Positions 9,387 through 16,548 of a stretch of DNA of 64,000 bases are shown here, piece after piece (the stretch's first letter is position 1; each line of letters begins with the position of its first letter). This stretch comes from an uncultured Pelagibacteraceae bacterium (GTDB lineage Bacteria; Pseudomonadota; Alphaproteobacteria; Pelagibacterales; Pelagibacteraceae). Where the stretch lies: assembly GCA_902523495.1 (NCBI GenBank), contig CABYZU010000002.1, forward strand, positions 1-64,000, read 5' to 3'. The notes beneath the pieces are model-generated. The model was not told the DNA's origin. It did no database searches and saw only the letters and a program-made list of their open reading frames with translations. A program made the translations under genes and the position numbers.

Positions 9387-10232
9387 ATGATTTTAATAGA
9401 TGGAAAAAAGGCAGCAGCTGAATTAAGAGAAGAGCTTAGAAAAGAGGTAATTGAATTAAAAGATAAACATAATAGAGTTCCAGGATTAACAGTTATATTG
9501 ATCGGAGATCTTACGCCAAGCCAAATATATGTAAGAAATAAAGAGAAATCAGCAAAAGAAGTAGGGTTAAATTCTGAGGTAGTTAAATATCCTGACACTG
9601 TTGAGGAAAGAGTTATCTTAGATAAAATTGATGAGCTAAACAAAGAAGATAGCGTCTCAGGTATTTTGGTTCAGTTACCTTTGCCAAAACATATAGACAA
9701 AAAAAAGATTATAGAGGCAATTGACCCAGCTAAAGATGTTGATGGGTTCCATCCAATGAATGTGGGAAATCTTTCCTCAGGTTACGAAAGTTCTGTTCCG
9801 TGTACTCCGTTAGGATGTTATTTGTTAATTAAACAAATTGAGCCAAAATTAAGTGGAAAAAAAGCAGTAATAGTAGGCAGATCAAATTTGAATGGAAAAC
9901 CAATGACACAATTACTTTTGAAAGAAAATTGTACAGTGACAATCACTCACTCAAAAACAAAAGATCTCAAGGCTGAATGTTTGGAAGCGGACATTCTTGT
10001 TGCAGCCGTTGGTATACCTGAGCTTGTAAAAGGAGACTGGGTAAAAAAAGATGCAATAGTAATTGATGTAGGAATCAATAAAACAGATAAGGGCATTGTT
10101 GGAGATGTTGCTTTTGATGAAGTTTCAAAAAAAGCTAAAGCTTTAACGCCAGTTCCAGGTGGTGTTGGCCCAATGACAATTGCATGTTTACTAAAAAATA
10201 CCGTAGAGTGTTTCAAAAGATCGCAACTTTAA
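9387..10232 (+). CDS. folD: Bifunctional methylenetetrahydrofolate dehydrogenase/cyclohydrolase
   Basis: FolD interconverts 5,10-methylene-THF, methenyl-THF and 10-formyl-THF in the cytoplasm. The 281-residue protein has the conserved YVRNKEKSAKEVG (catalytic Lys/Tyr region), VQLPLPKHID, DVDGFHPMNVGNL, the NADP-binding GRSNLNGKPM, and the closing TPVPGGVGPMTIACLL. Length and motifs are all standard. In this organism it would also handle one-carbon units released by DmdA, encoded about 46 kb away; that connection is inference. Confidence 0.97.
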   Translation: MILIDGKKAAAELREELRKEVIELKDKHNRVPGLTVILIGDLTPSQIYVRNKEKSAKEVGLNSEVVKYPDTVEERVILDKIDELNKEDSVSGILVQLPLPKHIDKKKIIEAIDPAKDVDGFHPMNVGNLSSGYESSVPCTPLGCYLLIKQIEPKLSGKKAVIVGRSNLNGKPMTQLLLKENCTVTITHSKTKDLKAECLEADILVAAVGIPELVKGDWVKKDAIVIDVGINKTDKGIVGDVAFDEVSKKAKALTPVPGGVGPMTIACLLKNTVECFKRSQL

Positions 10233-10267
10233 AGTTACAACTTATTAATTTTTTGATACTTTAAGGT

Positions 10268-10477
10268 GTGAAGAAACCTAAATATCCTTATAGAATTGCA
10301 ATAGTATTCTTAATTTTAACAGTTCCAACTATTGGAGCAACCCAATTGGGGTGGTACTTATATGACCAACAAACGGGTTTTGATTATGGTATGATTGTAG
10401 GAACATTTTCAGTTATATATGCTGCTTGGTTAATGTATGAAAAAAATTGGCGAGAAGAGGAAGAGGATGATGATTAG
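10268..10477 (+). CDS. Small hypothetical membrane protein
   Basis: This 69-residue protein has two hydrophobic helices (about residues 9-29 and 38-56) and an acidic C-terminal end (EEEEDDD). It starts with GTG preceded by AAGG, a reasonable ribosome-binding site. I do not recognise a family. The gene follows folD by 35 bases, a spacer that contains AAAGTTACAACT (also found at 18549), and it precedes a SHOCT protein by three bases. The two small membrane genes are likely one transcript. Confidence 0.7.
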   Translation: MKKPKYPYRIAIVFLILTVPTIGATQLGWYLYDQQTGFDYGMIVGTFSVIYAAWLMYEKNWREEEEDDD

Positions 10478-10480
10478 ATT

Positions 10481-10747
10481 ATGGAAAAATTAATTTTTTT
10501 TGGATTAGTAATTCCAATTTTCCTTTTTGTTTTATATTTGGGTGGCACAGCCATTATGAGTGGTTTTAGCGCTAAAGAAGCTAATCGAAAGGTAAAGGAT
10601 GATATCGAAGACGATATTTCATATGATCAACTTAGTGATGAACAGTCTTTAAGTGATGAGCTTGAAAAACTTAACAAATTAAAAGATTCTGGAGTTTTGA
10701 CACAAGAGGAATTTGAAAAGGCTAAAAATAAATTATTAAATAATTAA
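10481..10747 (+). CDS. SHOCT-domain membrane protein
   Basis: This 88-residue protein has one N-terminal transmembrane helix (residues 5-24), an acidic linker, and a C-terminal segment LNKLKDSGVLTQEEFEKAK that fits the SHOCT (short C-terminal) domain, a roughly 30-residue helical element found at the ends of many membrane proteins. Its role is unknown; oligomerisation or nucleic-acid binding has been suggested for the domain. It ends one base from the convergent transporter gene, leaving no room for a separate terminator. Confidence 0.82.
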   Translation: MEKLIFFGLVIPIFLFVLYLGGTAIMSGFSAKEANRKVKDDIEDDISYDQLSDEQSLSDELEKLNKLKDSGVLTQEEFEKAKNKLLNN

Positions 10748-10748
10748 A

Positions 10749-11645
10749 TTACTTTGTTAGTAATAATAATGTTGCCCCTGAAATAAATATTATAATACCC
10801 ATAATTTCGATAAAAGTTATTTTTTCCTTAAAAAGATATTTTGACGACATATAACTAAAAAGTATTTCAATTTGACCGACCGCTCTAACAAAAGAGGCTT
10901 GAATTAAGGTAAACGCAAAAAACCATGATAATGTTGCTAAAAAACCTGCTAATCCTGTGAAACAAATTTCAACTTTATTTTGATAAAATTTTTTAAATTC
11001 CGACTTTTCAAAAATCAAAAGATAAGTCGTTACTACTGCAGTTTGGATAAACAAACCAAAAAATAAAGTTGTAACTGCCTTATCAAAATTTGATGAAAAA
11101 TTTTCAAGTGATAATGCTGCTGCTCTGAAATAAACAACACTCAAACCTAAAATCAGACCTGTTGTTAATCCTATAAGAGTAACTTTTGAAAAAAAATTTC
11201 TAAAAAATAATTTTACATCTTTAATTGTTATAACAATAACACCTATAGTGGCGACTATTATTCCAATAATTCCAAATAAATTTAATTTATCTTTAAGTAT
11301 AATATATTCGAATATAGCTATTTGTATCACCTCTGTTTTACTTAAGGACGTTCCCACAACAAAATTGGAAAATTTGAAAAGATACAACAATAGTAATGTG
11401 AATATGACCTGAAAAATTGCTCCTAAGAAAGTATAGTAAATAAAATTATTTTGATCTAAAATTATTTGAACTATATCTAAACTACGAAAATTAACAAAAA
11501 ATATTATAAATGCAAATGGCAAAGCAAAAGCAAACCTTACATATGCTGAGGCAACCAATGATAGATTCTTATTTAATCTTTTCTGTAACGACGTTCTTAA
11601 ATTTTGAAAAAAAGCTGCTAAAACTGTAAAGATAACCCAATTCAT
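10749..11645 (-). CDS. EamA/DMT-superfamily transporter
   Basis: The 298-residue protein is almost entirely hydrophobic, with about ten predicted helices arranged as two repeats, which is the EamA (drug/metabolite transporter) plan. The first repeat ends around residue 135 (LFGIIGIIVATIGVIVI) and the second ends with FIEIMGIIIFISGATLLLL; both show the typical motif of a glycine-rich last helix. The substrate cannot be told from sequence; amino acids and other small metabolites are common. It is convergent with the SHOCT gene and stands 58 bases upstream of nothing else on its strand, so its promoter lies in 11646-11702. Confidence 0.88.
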   Translation of the reverse strand: MNWVIFTVLAAFFQNLRTSLQKRLNKNLSLVASAYVRFAFALPFAFIIFFVNFRSLDIVQIILDQNNFIYYTFLGAIFQVIFTLLLLYLFKFSNFVVGTSLSKTEVIQIAIFEYIILKDKLNLFGIIGIIVATIGVIVITIKDVKLFFRNFFSKVTLIGLTTGLILGLSVVYFRAAALSLENFSSNFDKAVTTLFFGLFIQTAVVTTYLLIFEKSEFKKFYQNKVEICFTGLAGFLATLSWFFAFTLIQASFVRAVGQIEILFSYMSSKYLFKEKITFIEIMGIIIFISGATLLLLTK

Positions 11646-11702
11646 AAATTTATTTAGATTAAAGTTTTAATAGAATTAATTACTTAGTTGTATCTAAAAA
11701 AA

Positions 11703-12767
11703 CTACTTTTTCTCCATTAGCCAAAGAGCATCTGCACCTAAAAAGTAAATTTTCCCATTACTTGGATGTACTTGAATATCTCTTATTCTCCCAATTTTAT
11801 CCTTAAAAATGATAACTTCCCTCACATTTGAAGTGTCATCAAATATTAATTTTCTCAAAGACTTATCTTTTAGTGAGGTAACCAGAGCATGTCCATTCCA
11901 CTCATTAAATTCTTTACCTTTATAGATTGTTATCGCACTTGTTGCGATAGATGGAACCCAATAATGAATTGCTTTTGTAAATCCCGGTTTCCATTTAGGC
12001 CCGATTGGAATGCCTGAATAGTTTGTTCCACCCCATCCTAAAATCTTCCATCCATAATTTTCACCTTTTTTGGCTTCACCAAACCAATCACCCCCTCGTG
12101 CTCCATGATTACTCATATAAATTTTTCCGTCATATGGAGACAAAGTTAAACCTTGAGGATTTCTAATTCCAATTTGATAAATTTCTGGCAGCCAATTTGA
12201 TTTACCTTGAAATTTTGGATTATCTTTTGGAATACTACCATTAATATTAATTCTAATAATACTGCCAGGATGTTTAGTAGGATCTTGCGCAATCATTCCC
12301 TGACCTCTCTCTCCAGCAGATATAAATAGAAAATTATCTTTTATAGCAAGTCGTGATCCAAAGTGATATCCAGAGTCAATCGGTGGATTTGCTTGAAAAA
12401 TATTTTTAAATAAAAGATTTTGTCTATTAAACTTAGCTTTTGCTACTGAAGTACTGGTTTTTCCATTACCTCTATCCTCAGTGTAAGAAATATATATAAA
12501 ATTATCCTTAAAGAGGATGTCTAACAAACCTCCTTGACCATGTTCTAAGTAATTAAGATTGTGTTTAATTTCATAAATTTTTTTTTTATTGAGGTCAAAA
12601 AATTTAATCTTTCCACCCTTCTCTGAAATAATTAATTTATTATTGTCAATAAAAGATGATCCCCAAGGGCCATCTAAATCGATTAATTTTTGAAATTTTA
12701 AGTTATCAGATTGAACAGCTGAAATGCTGATGATAAAAAAAAAAATTATTTTAATTAAAATTTTCAG
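11703..12767 (-). CDS. PQQ-dependent sugar dehydrogenase, YliI/sorbosone type, with non-canonical start
   Basis: This is a periplasmic soluble aldose dehydrogenase-like beta-propeller. Recognisable segments are IYISYTEDRGNGKTST, HFGSRLAIKDNFLFIS, IYQIGIRNPQGL, MSNHGARGGDWFGE, NYGWKILGWG and RIRDIQVHPSNGKIYFL. A TTG at 12527 would give only 274 residues and remove the first propeller blade. The same frame stays open upstream to 12770 and encodes LKILIKIIFFFIISISA (a signal peptide) followed by DLDGPWGSSFIDNN and ISEKGGKI, which are family N-terminal motifs. No ATG, GTG or TTG exists in that extension. CTG at 12767, three bases after the stop of the upstream gene, is the best start and gives 354 residues, near the family norm. 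An assembly error in the 11-A run at 12735-12745 is the alternative. Confidence 0.85.
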   Translation of the reverse strand: MKILIKIIFFFIISISAVQSDNLKFQKLIDLDGPWGSSFIDNNKLIISEKGGKIKFFDLNKKKIYEIKHNLNYLEHGQGGLLDILFKDNFIYISYTEDRGNGKTSTSVAKAKFNRQNLLFKNIFQANPPIDSGYHFGSRLAIKDNFLFISAGERGQGMIAQDPTKHPGSIIRININGSIPKDNPKFQGKSNWLPEIYQIGIRNPQGLTLSPYDGKIYMSNHGARGGDWFGEAKKGENYGWKILGWGGTNYSGIPIGPKWKPGFTKAIHYWVPSIATSAITIYKGKEFNEWNGHALVTSLKDKSLRKLIFDDTSNVREVIIFKDKIGRIRDIQVHPSNGKIYFLGADALWLMEKK

Positions 12768-12770
12768 TTT

Positions 12771-13481
12771 TTACTCCGCTCTTCCTTGAATATAAAATTC
12801 ATTATTATTATTTTTTTTTACTTTATCTTTTGTATTAAACCATTTATTTCCAAACACGCTTATATCTCCTTTTACATGTAGTGTTTCATCTTCAAGTTTT
12901 GTATCACAATATACATTGTCTCCCATTAGAGTTCCTTCTATTGATCTTTTTTTATATTCTAAGACTTTTTCTGTATTTTCAAATGTTGTATTAATCGCAC
13001 ATGGACCAATTTCTGTCATACCCCAATTTATCATGAACTTACAACCTCTTTTGACAAAATTAATTATTAAATCCCATTCCACAGGCTCACTACCACATGT
13101 CACCCAAATACCATTTAGATCTAAACTTTTGAATGATTTAGTAAGAGAGATAGCTTTGCCATGATCAGGAGTAATGTGTGTATGGGTAAAGTTTCTTATT
13201 TTTTTACAAAAACTAAAAGCGTTAAACTTTTCAATTTTTATCTGCGCACCAACCTCAAAAGCAGGAAGTGTTTGTGCTAATAGGCCGCCCGCATGTTCCA
13301 TCTTACAAATAGTATAAATTTTACTTTTAGAAGAAATTTTTTGGCATTCTCGTGCAATTTTATTTGCACTTTTCAATTTTTCTGGTGGCTGATAAATCCT
13401 TTTTTGTGGTCCAGTTGTACCACTTGATTTTAATTCAACTCCGTTTCTTAATATTTGAGCCAAACTGTTTTTCTGTTCCAT
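12771..13481 (-). CDS. Mini AMP-binding (ANL superfamily) protein
   Basis: The protein shows ANL adenylation motifs: the P-loop-like LKSSGTTGPQKR near residue 18, the HAGGL and WVTCGSEPV segments, INWGMTEIGPCA, and FNTKDKVK followed by YIQGRAE at the very end. It starts just before the P-loop and stops at the hinge where normal family members continue with a C-terminal domain, so it is only about 236 residues instead of about 500. It is not interrupted, so it looks like a reduced but intact gene. A TTG start at 13520 is possible; the ATG at 13481 was chosen. It overlaps the DUF6356 gene by 47 bases and lies in a row with an SDR. Function as ligase, adenylating enzyme or binding protein is open. 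Confidence 0.75.
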   Translation of the reverse strand: MEQKNSLAQILRNGVELKSSGTTGPQKRIYQPPEKLKSANKIARECQKISSKSKIYTICKMEHAGGLLAQTLPAFEVGAQIKIEKFNAFSFCKKIRNFTHTHITPDHGKAISLTKSFKSLDLNGIWVTCGSEPVEWDLIINFVKRGCKFMINWGMTEIGPCAINTTFENTEKVLEYKKRSIEGTLMGDNVYCDTKLEDETLHVKGDISVFGNKWFNTKDKVKKNNNNEFYIQGRAE

Positions 13482-13656
13482 CAACAATTTTTTTTGCAAG
13501 TTTGTAAGGTGTGAAAACAAAGATCCACGGAAAAATACTGTGTATTACACCAGTAATAAAAATCAAAAGAGCTAAAAAATTAAAATAGCTCGCATATAAA
13601 AAATGTTTTAACCATGAAGAATTAATTTTCTTAAGATGTTTAAAATCTAAATCCAT
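13435..13656 (-). CDS. DUF6356-like small membrane protein
   Basis: The product is about 73 residues: a basic N-terminal segment beginning MDLDFKHLKKINSSW, one central hydrophobic stretch with AxxFNxLALLIFITGVIHSIFP, and a tail VDGTEKQFGSN. The pattern of HxxxS...H near the helix and the basic tail resembles DUF6356, a family of unknown function. The start is the ATG at 13656, two bases after the SDR stop; a longer frame runs upstream inside the SDR gene but is not needed. It overlaps the mini AMP-binding gene, pointing to coupled translation. Confidence 0.7.
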   Translation of the reverse strand: MDLDFKHLKKINSSWLKHFLYASYFNFLALLIFITGVIHSIFPWIFVFTPYKLAKKIVDGTEKQFGSNIKKRS

Positions 13657-13657
13657 T

Positions 13658-14368
13658 CTAAGAAAGTTTGGATCTGCCACCGTCGACAGCAATTATTTGA
13701 CCGGTAACCCATGAGCTATCATCGGTAATTAGAAATTTGGCAAGAGCAGCTGAGTCTTTTCCTTCACCTAATCTTTTTAAAGGATGAGCTTTCGCTATAC
13801 CATCTGCCAAAGCTTTATTTTTTAACATTGGTTCTGCAATTTTTGAATTTGTTAAGCTTGGAGCAATACAGTTTACTCTTATATTTGGTGCAAACTCTGC
13901 AGCTAATGAAACTGTCAATCCCTCAACAGCCGCTTTTGTAGAAGCTATTATTGCGTGATTAGTAAATCCTCTCTGAGCAGCTACAGTTGAAAACAGAACT
14001 ACTGATCCTTTATTTTTTTTTAAACTTTCTTGATAACCTTTAATGACCTCAACTGCTGAATAAAGATTTAATTTCATACATTTATTAAAATCTTCCTCGG
14101 TTACCATTCTCAAAGGTTTTAGATCTATGGAACCTACACAGTAAGCAATGCCTTTAACTTCTGGAATGTCATTTTTAACTTTTTCAATAAACCCATTTTC
14201 TAAAACGTTGGCTATTGTAAAAGTACAACCCAATTTCTCAGAAATATCCTTTGTTTCAGTTTCGCTTCTCCCAATCAAATGAATATTAAATCCCGAATTT
14301 ACCATTTGTTCGGCCAAGCTTGATCCGATTGAACCTGTCGCACCAAAAATTAGATATTTTTCTGACAT
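13658..14368 (-). CDS. Short-chain dehydrogenase/reductase lacking the catalytic Tyr
   Basis: The 236-residue protein has the Rossmann motif IFGATGSIGSS, the structural AYCVGS strand, the SDR Asn (N101), and a C-terminal WVTGQIIAVDGGRS. In the active-site stretch TNHAIIASTKAAVEG the usual Tyr of YxxxK is Ile141, although Ser127 and Lys145 are present, so standard SDR catalysis is doubtful. It is the first gene of a minus-strand row (SDR, DUF6356, mini AMP-binding, sugar dehydrogenase). Only 27 bases separate its start from the divergent photolyase gene, so the promoters must overlap with each other or with coding sequence. Confidence 0.92.
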   Translation of the reverse strand: MSEKYLIFGATGSIGSSLAEQMVNSGFNIHLIGRSETETKDISEKLGCTFTIANVLENGFIEKVKNDIPEVKGIAYCVGSIDLKPLRMVTEEDFNKCMKLNLYSAVEVIKGYQESLKKNKGSVVLFSTVAAQRGFTNHAIIASTKAAVEGLTVSLAAEFAPNIRVNCIAPSLTNSKIAEPMLKNKALADGIAKAHPLKRLGEGKDSAALAKFLITDDSSWVTGQIIAVDGGRSKLS

Positions 14369-14395
14369 AAAAAATTTTATTAGTTATATTTAGCT

Positions 14396-15886
14396 ATGAA
14401 CTTATTCTTTATACTGGGAAACCAATTATTTCCATCAAAATACTTAGATCGCTTCAAAAAAGACCATCTATTTTTCATGGCTGAAGATTATGAATTGTGT
14501 ACTTATGAAAAACATCATAAACAAAAGATACTTCTTTTCTTATCTTCTATGCGATCACATGCAGAAAGTCTTAAAAAAGATAAATTTAAATTAGAATATA
14601 TTAAAATTGAAGATAAAGAATTTAAAGATGATTATTTAAAGAAATTAAAGAGAATCATTATTTCAAAAAAAATAAAAGAAATTTCAAGTTTTGAAGTTGA
14701 GGATAAATTTTTTGAAAAAAAAATAAATCAATTTATTAAAAAAGAAAAACTAAAGTGGAATGTTATACAAACCCCAATGTTTTTAAATTCAAGAGAAGAA
14801 TTTAAACAATATTTATCTAAATCAAAAAAACCTTTTATGGCAACTTTTTATAAGGATGTCAGAAAAAAATCAGGAATATTAATGGGTTCAGATGGGAACC
14901 CTATAGGAGGTAAATGGAGCTTTGATGAGGATAATAGAAATAAATTACCTAAAAATATTTCTATTCCAAAATTTCCGAAAATTAATGAGACAAACCACAC
15001 AAAAAAATTAAAACCAATTATTGAAAAATTATTTAATGATCATCCTGGTAAAACAGATAATTTTTGGCATGCAACAGAATATAATGATGTCATTAAGCTT
15101 TTAAATTTTTTCATTAAGGAAAAATCAAATTTATTTGGTGATTATGAGGATGCAGTTGATCAAAAGGATAATATCTTATTTCATAGTGCTTTAAGTCCTT
15201 ATATAAATTTAGGCTTGATAACGCCTGAGTTGATTATAAAAAGAATACTCGATTTTCATAAAAGTAAAAAAATTAAATTAAATTCTTTAGAAGGTTACAT
15301 ACGTCAAGTAATCGGTTGGAGAGAATTTATGAGAGGAATTTACCAGAGTTACTCTAATGAAATGGAAACTGGAAATTTTTTTAAACAAAATAGAAAAATG
15401 AAAAAATCTTGGTACGAAGGAACAACTGGTTTACCACCACTCGATTATGCAATTAAAAACGCTCTTAATCATGGATGGTCTCATCACATTGAAAGGTTAA
15501 TGATTTTATCCAACATCATGAATCTATGTGAGATAAAACCAACTGTTGTTTATAAGTGGTTTATGGAAATGTTTGTAGACTCCTCTGATTGGGTAATGGT
15601 GCCAAATGTCTATGGGATGGGGTTGTTTAGTGATGGAGGAATATTTGCAACCAAACCATACATTTGTGGATCAAGTTATTTTATGAAAATGATGGATTTT
15701 AAAAAAGGTGATTGGTGTAACATAATGGATGGGTTGTACTGGAGATTTATTGATCGAAACAGAAAATTTTTTTTGAAAAATCCTAGACTATCCATGATGG
15801 TTAGAATCTTTGATAAAATGAAAACTGATAGAAAAAAATTAATTCTTCCAGCTGCAGAAAGATTCATTAAACAAAATACAATTTAG
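14396..15886 (+). CDS. Cryptochrome/photolyase-related protein (PhrB-like family)
   Basis: The 496-residue protein starts LFFILGNQLFP and has the extended cryptochrome/photolyase-related architecture of prokaryotic (6-4) photolyases: an N-terminal alpha/beta domain to about residue 130, then a helical FAD-binding domain with LEGYIRQVIGWREFMRG, GWSHHIERLM, and VMVPNVYGMGLFSDGG. The DNA-lesion reading His-Ile-x-x-Leu-Met segment is present. The C-x2-C pair that helps ligate the Fe-S cluster in PhrB is absent between KPY and LYW; only C378, C424 and C441 occur in the region. It is likely to use light to repair DNA or to sense light. It leads an operon with DUF2256 and DUF4174 genes. Confidence 0.9.
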   Translation: MNLFFILGNQLFPSKYLDRFKKDHLFFMAEDYELCTYEKHHKQKILLFLSSMRSHAESLKKDKFKLEYIKIEDKEFKDDYLKKLKRIIISKKIKEISSFEVEDKFFEKKINQFIKKEKLKWNVIQTPMFLNSREEFKQYLSKSKKPFMATFYKDVRKKSGILMGSDGNPIGGKWSFDEDNRNKLPKNISIPKFPKINETNHTKKLKPIIEKLFNDHPGKTDNFWHATEYNDVIKLLNFFIKEKSNLFGDYEDAVDQKDNILFHSALSPYINLGLITPELIIKRILDFHKSKKIKLNSLEGYIRQVIGWREFMRGIYQSYSNEMETGNFFKQNRKMKKSWYEGTTGLPPLDYAIKNALNHGWSHHIERLMILSNIMNLCEIKPTVVYKWFMEMFVDSSDWVMVPNVYGMGLFSDGGIFATKPYICGSSYFMKMMDFKKGDWCNIMDGLYWRFIDRNRKFFLKNPRLSMMVRIFDKMKTDRKKLILPAAERFIKQNTI

Positions 15887-16017
15887 TGAGAAAAGAAAAT
15901 CTTCCTTTTAAAATCTGTATTATTTGTAAAAAACCTTTTACATGGAGAAAAAAATGGAAGTTAAATTGGGAAAGAGTTAAGTATTGTTCAAAGAGATGTT
16001 CTAGCAAAAAAATATGA
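15886..16017 (+). CDS. DUF2256 zinc-ribbon protein
   Basis: This 43-residue gene starts at a GTG overlapping the photolyase stop (TAGTG) and ends overlapping the next start (ATGA), so it is embedded in the operon. The translation has C-x2-C, then PFTWRKKWKLNW, then YCSKRC, exactly the DUF2256 pattern of four cysteines around a W-R-K-K-W core. Four cysteines suggest a zinc or iron site. DUF2256 genes are often found beside photolyase/cryptochrome genes in marine bacteria, and this copy follows that rule. Function is unknown. Confidence 0.9.
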   Translation: MRKENLPFKICIICKKPFTWRKKWKLNWERVKYCSKRCSSKKI

Positions 16018-16547
16018 ACTTAGAAAAATACAAATGGAAAACTAGAATCTTACTTGTTTCTACACCAAATTATAAGGATAGAACCTATCTAGAGGTGAAA
16101 AAAATTTATCAATCTAAAATAAAAGATTTTCATAAAAGATATGTAAAATTAATTTGTAAAATTAATAAGAAGGAAAAATCTTCTATTAATTTAATTGGTT
16201 TTGATGGAAAATCTAAAAAGAAGATGGATAACCTTAACTATAAAATAGCGTTTAAAATCATAGATAAAATGCCACTAAGTAAAAAATTTAGACCAATAAA
16301 TTTGTCTCTTTATTCAGATTATAATCCCAAAACCACCACTCAAGGTTTGGGATTTAAAAATAAGGAAAAAGCCCTTTATACAATTAAAACTATAAAAAAT
16401 CGTTCAAGTAAGTATCAGGTGAATGTCATTGCAACCATGTTGGGTAGAGCAAAGAACCATCCTAACAAAACTGAAGATATGGAGGATGCCATAAAAATAT
16501 TTAGTGATTGGATGAAAAAATATAAAAGTAAAAAAAGTAAGAATTAA
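16014..16547 (+). CDS. DUF4174-like domain fused to a conserved helical domain
   Basis: The 177-residue protein has two parts. Residues 1-95 fit DUF4174: TRILLVSTPNYKDRTYLE at the start and LIGFDGKSKKKM followed by IIDKMPLSKKFRP at the end, matching the LVGxDG and IDxMPxRxxE pattern. Residues 100-177 form a second block (NPKTTTQGLGFKNKEKAL, then YQVNVIATMLGRAKNHPNKT and AIKIFSDWMKKY) that looks like an independent helical domain I cannot name. No signal peptide is seen, although many DUF4174 proteins are exported. It lies between DUF2256 and a CRTAC1-type gene. Confidence 0.75.
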   Translation: MNLEKYKWKTRILLVSTPNYKDRTYLEVKKIYQSKIKDFHKRYVKLICKINKKEKSSINLIGFDGKSKKKMDNLNYKIAFKIIDKMPLSKKFRPINLSLYSDYNPKTTTQGLGFKNKEKALYTIKTIKNRSSKYQVNVIATMLGRAKNHPNKTEDMEDAIKIFSDWMKKYKSKKSKN

Positions 16548-16548
16548 G

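Noticed and set aside
13657-13692. Longer start for the DUF6356 gene inside the SDR gene
   Set aside because: An ATG two bases after the SDR stop gives the typical N-terminus, so the extension is not needed.
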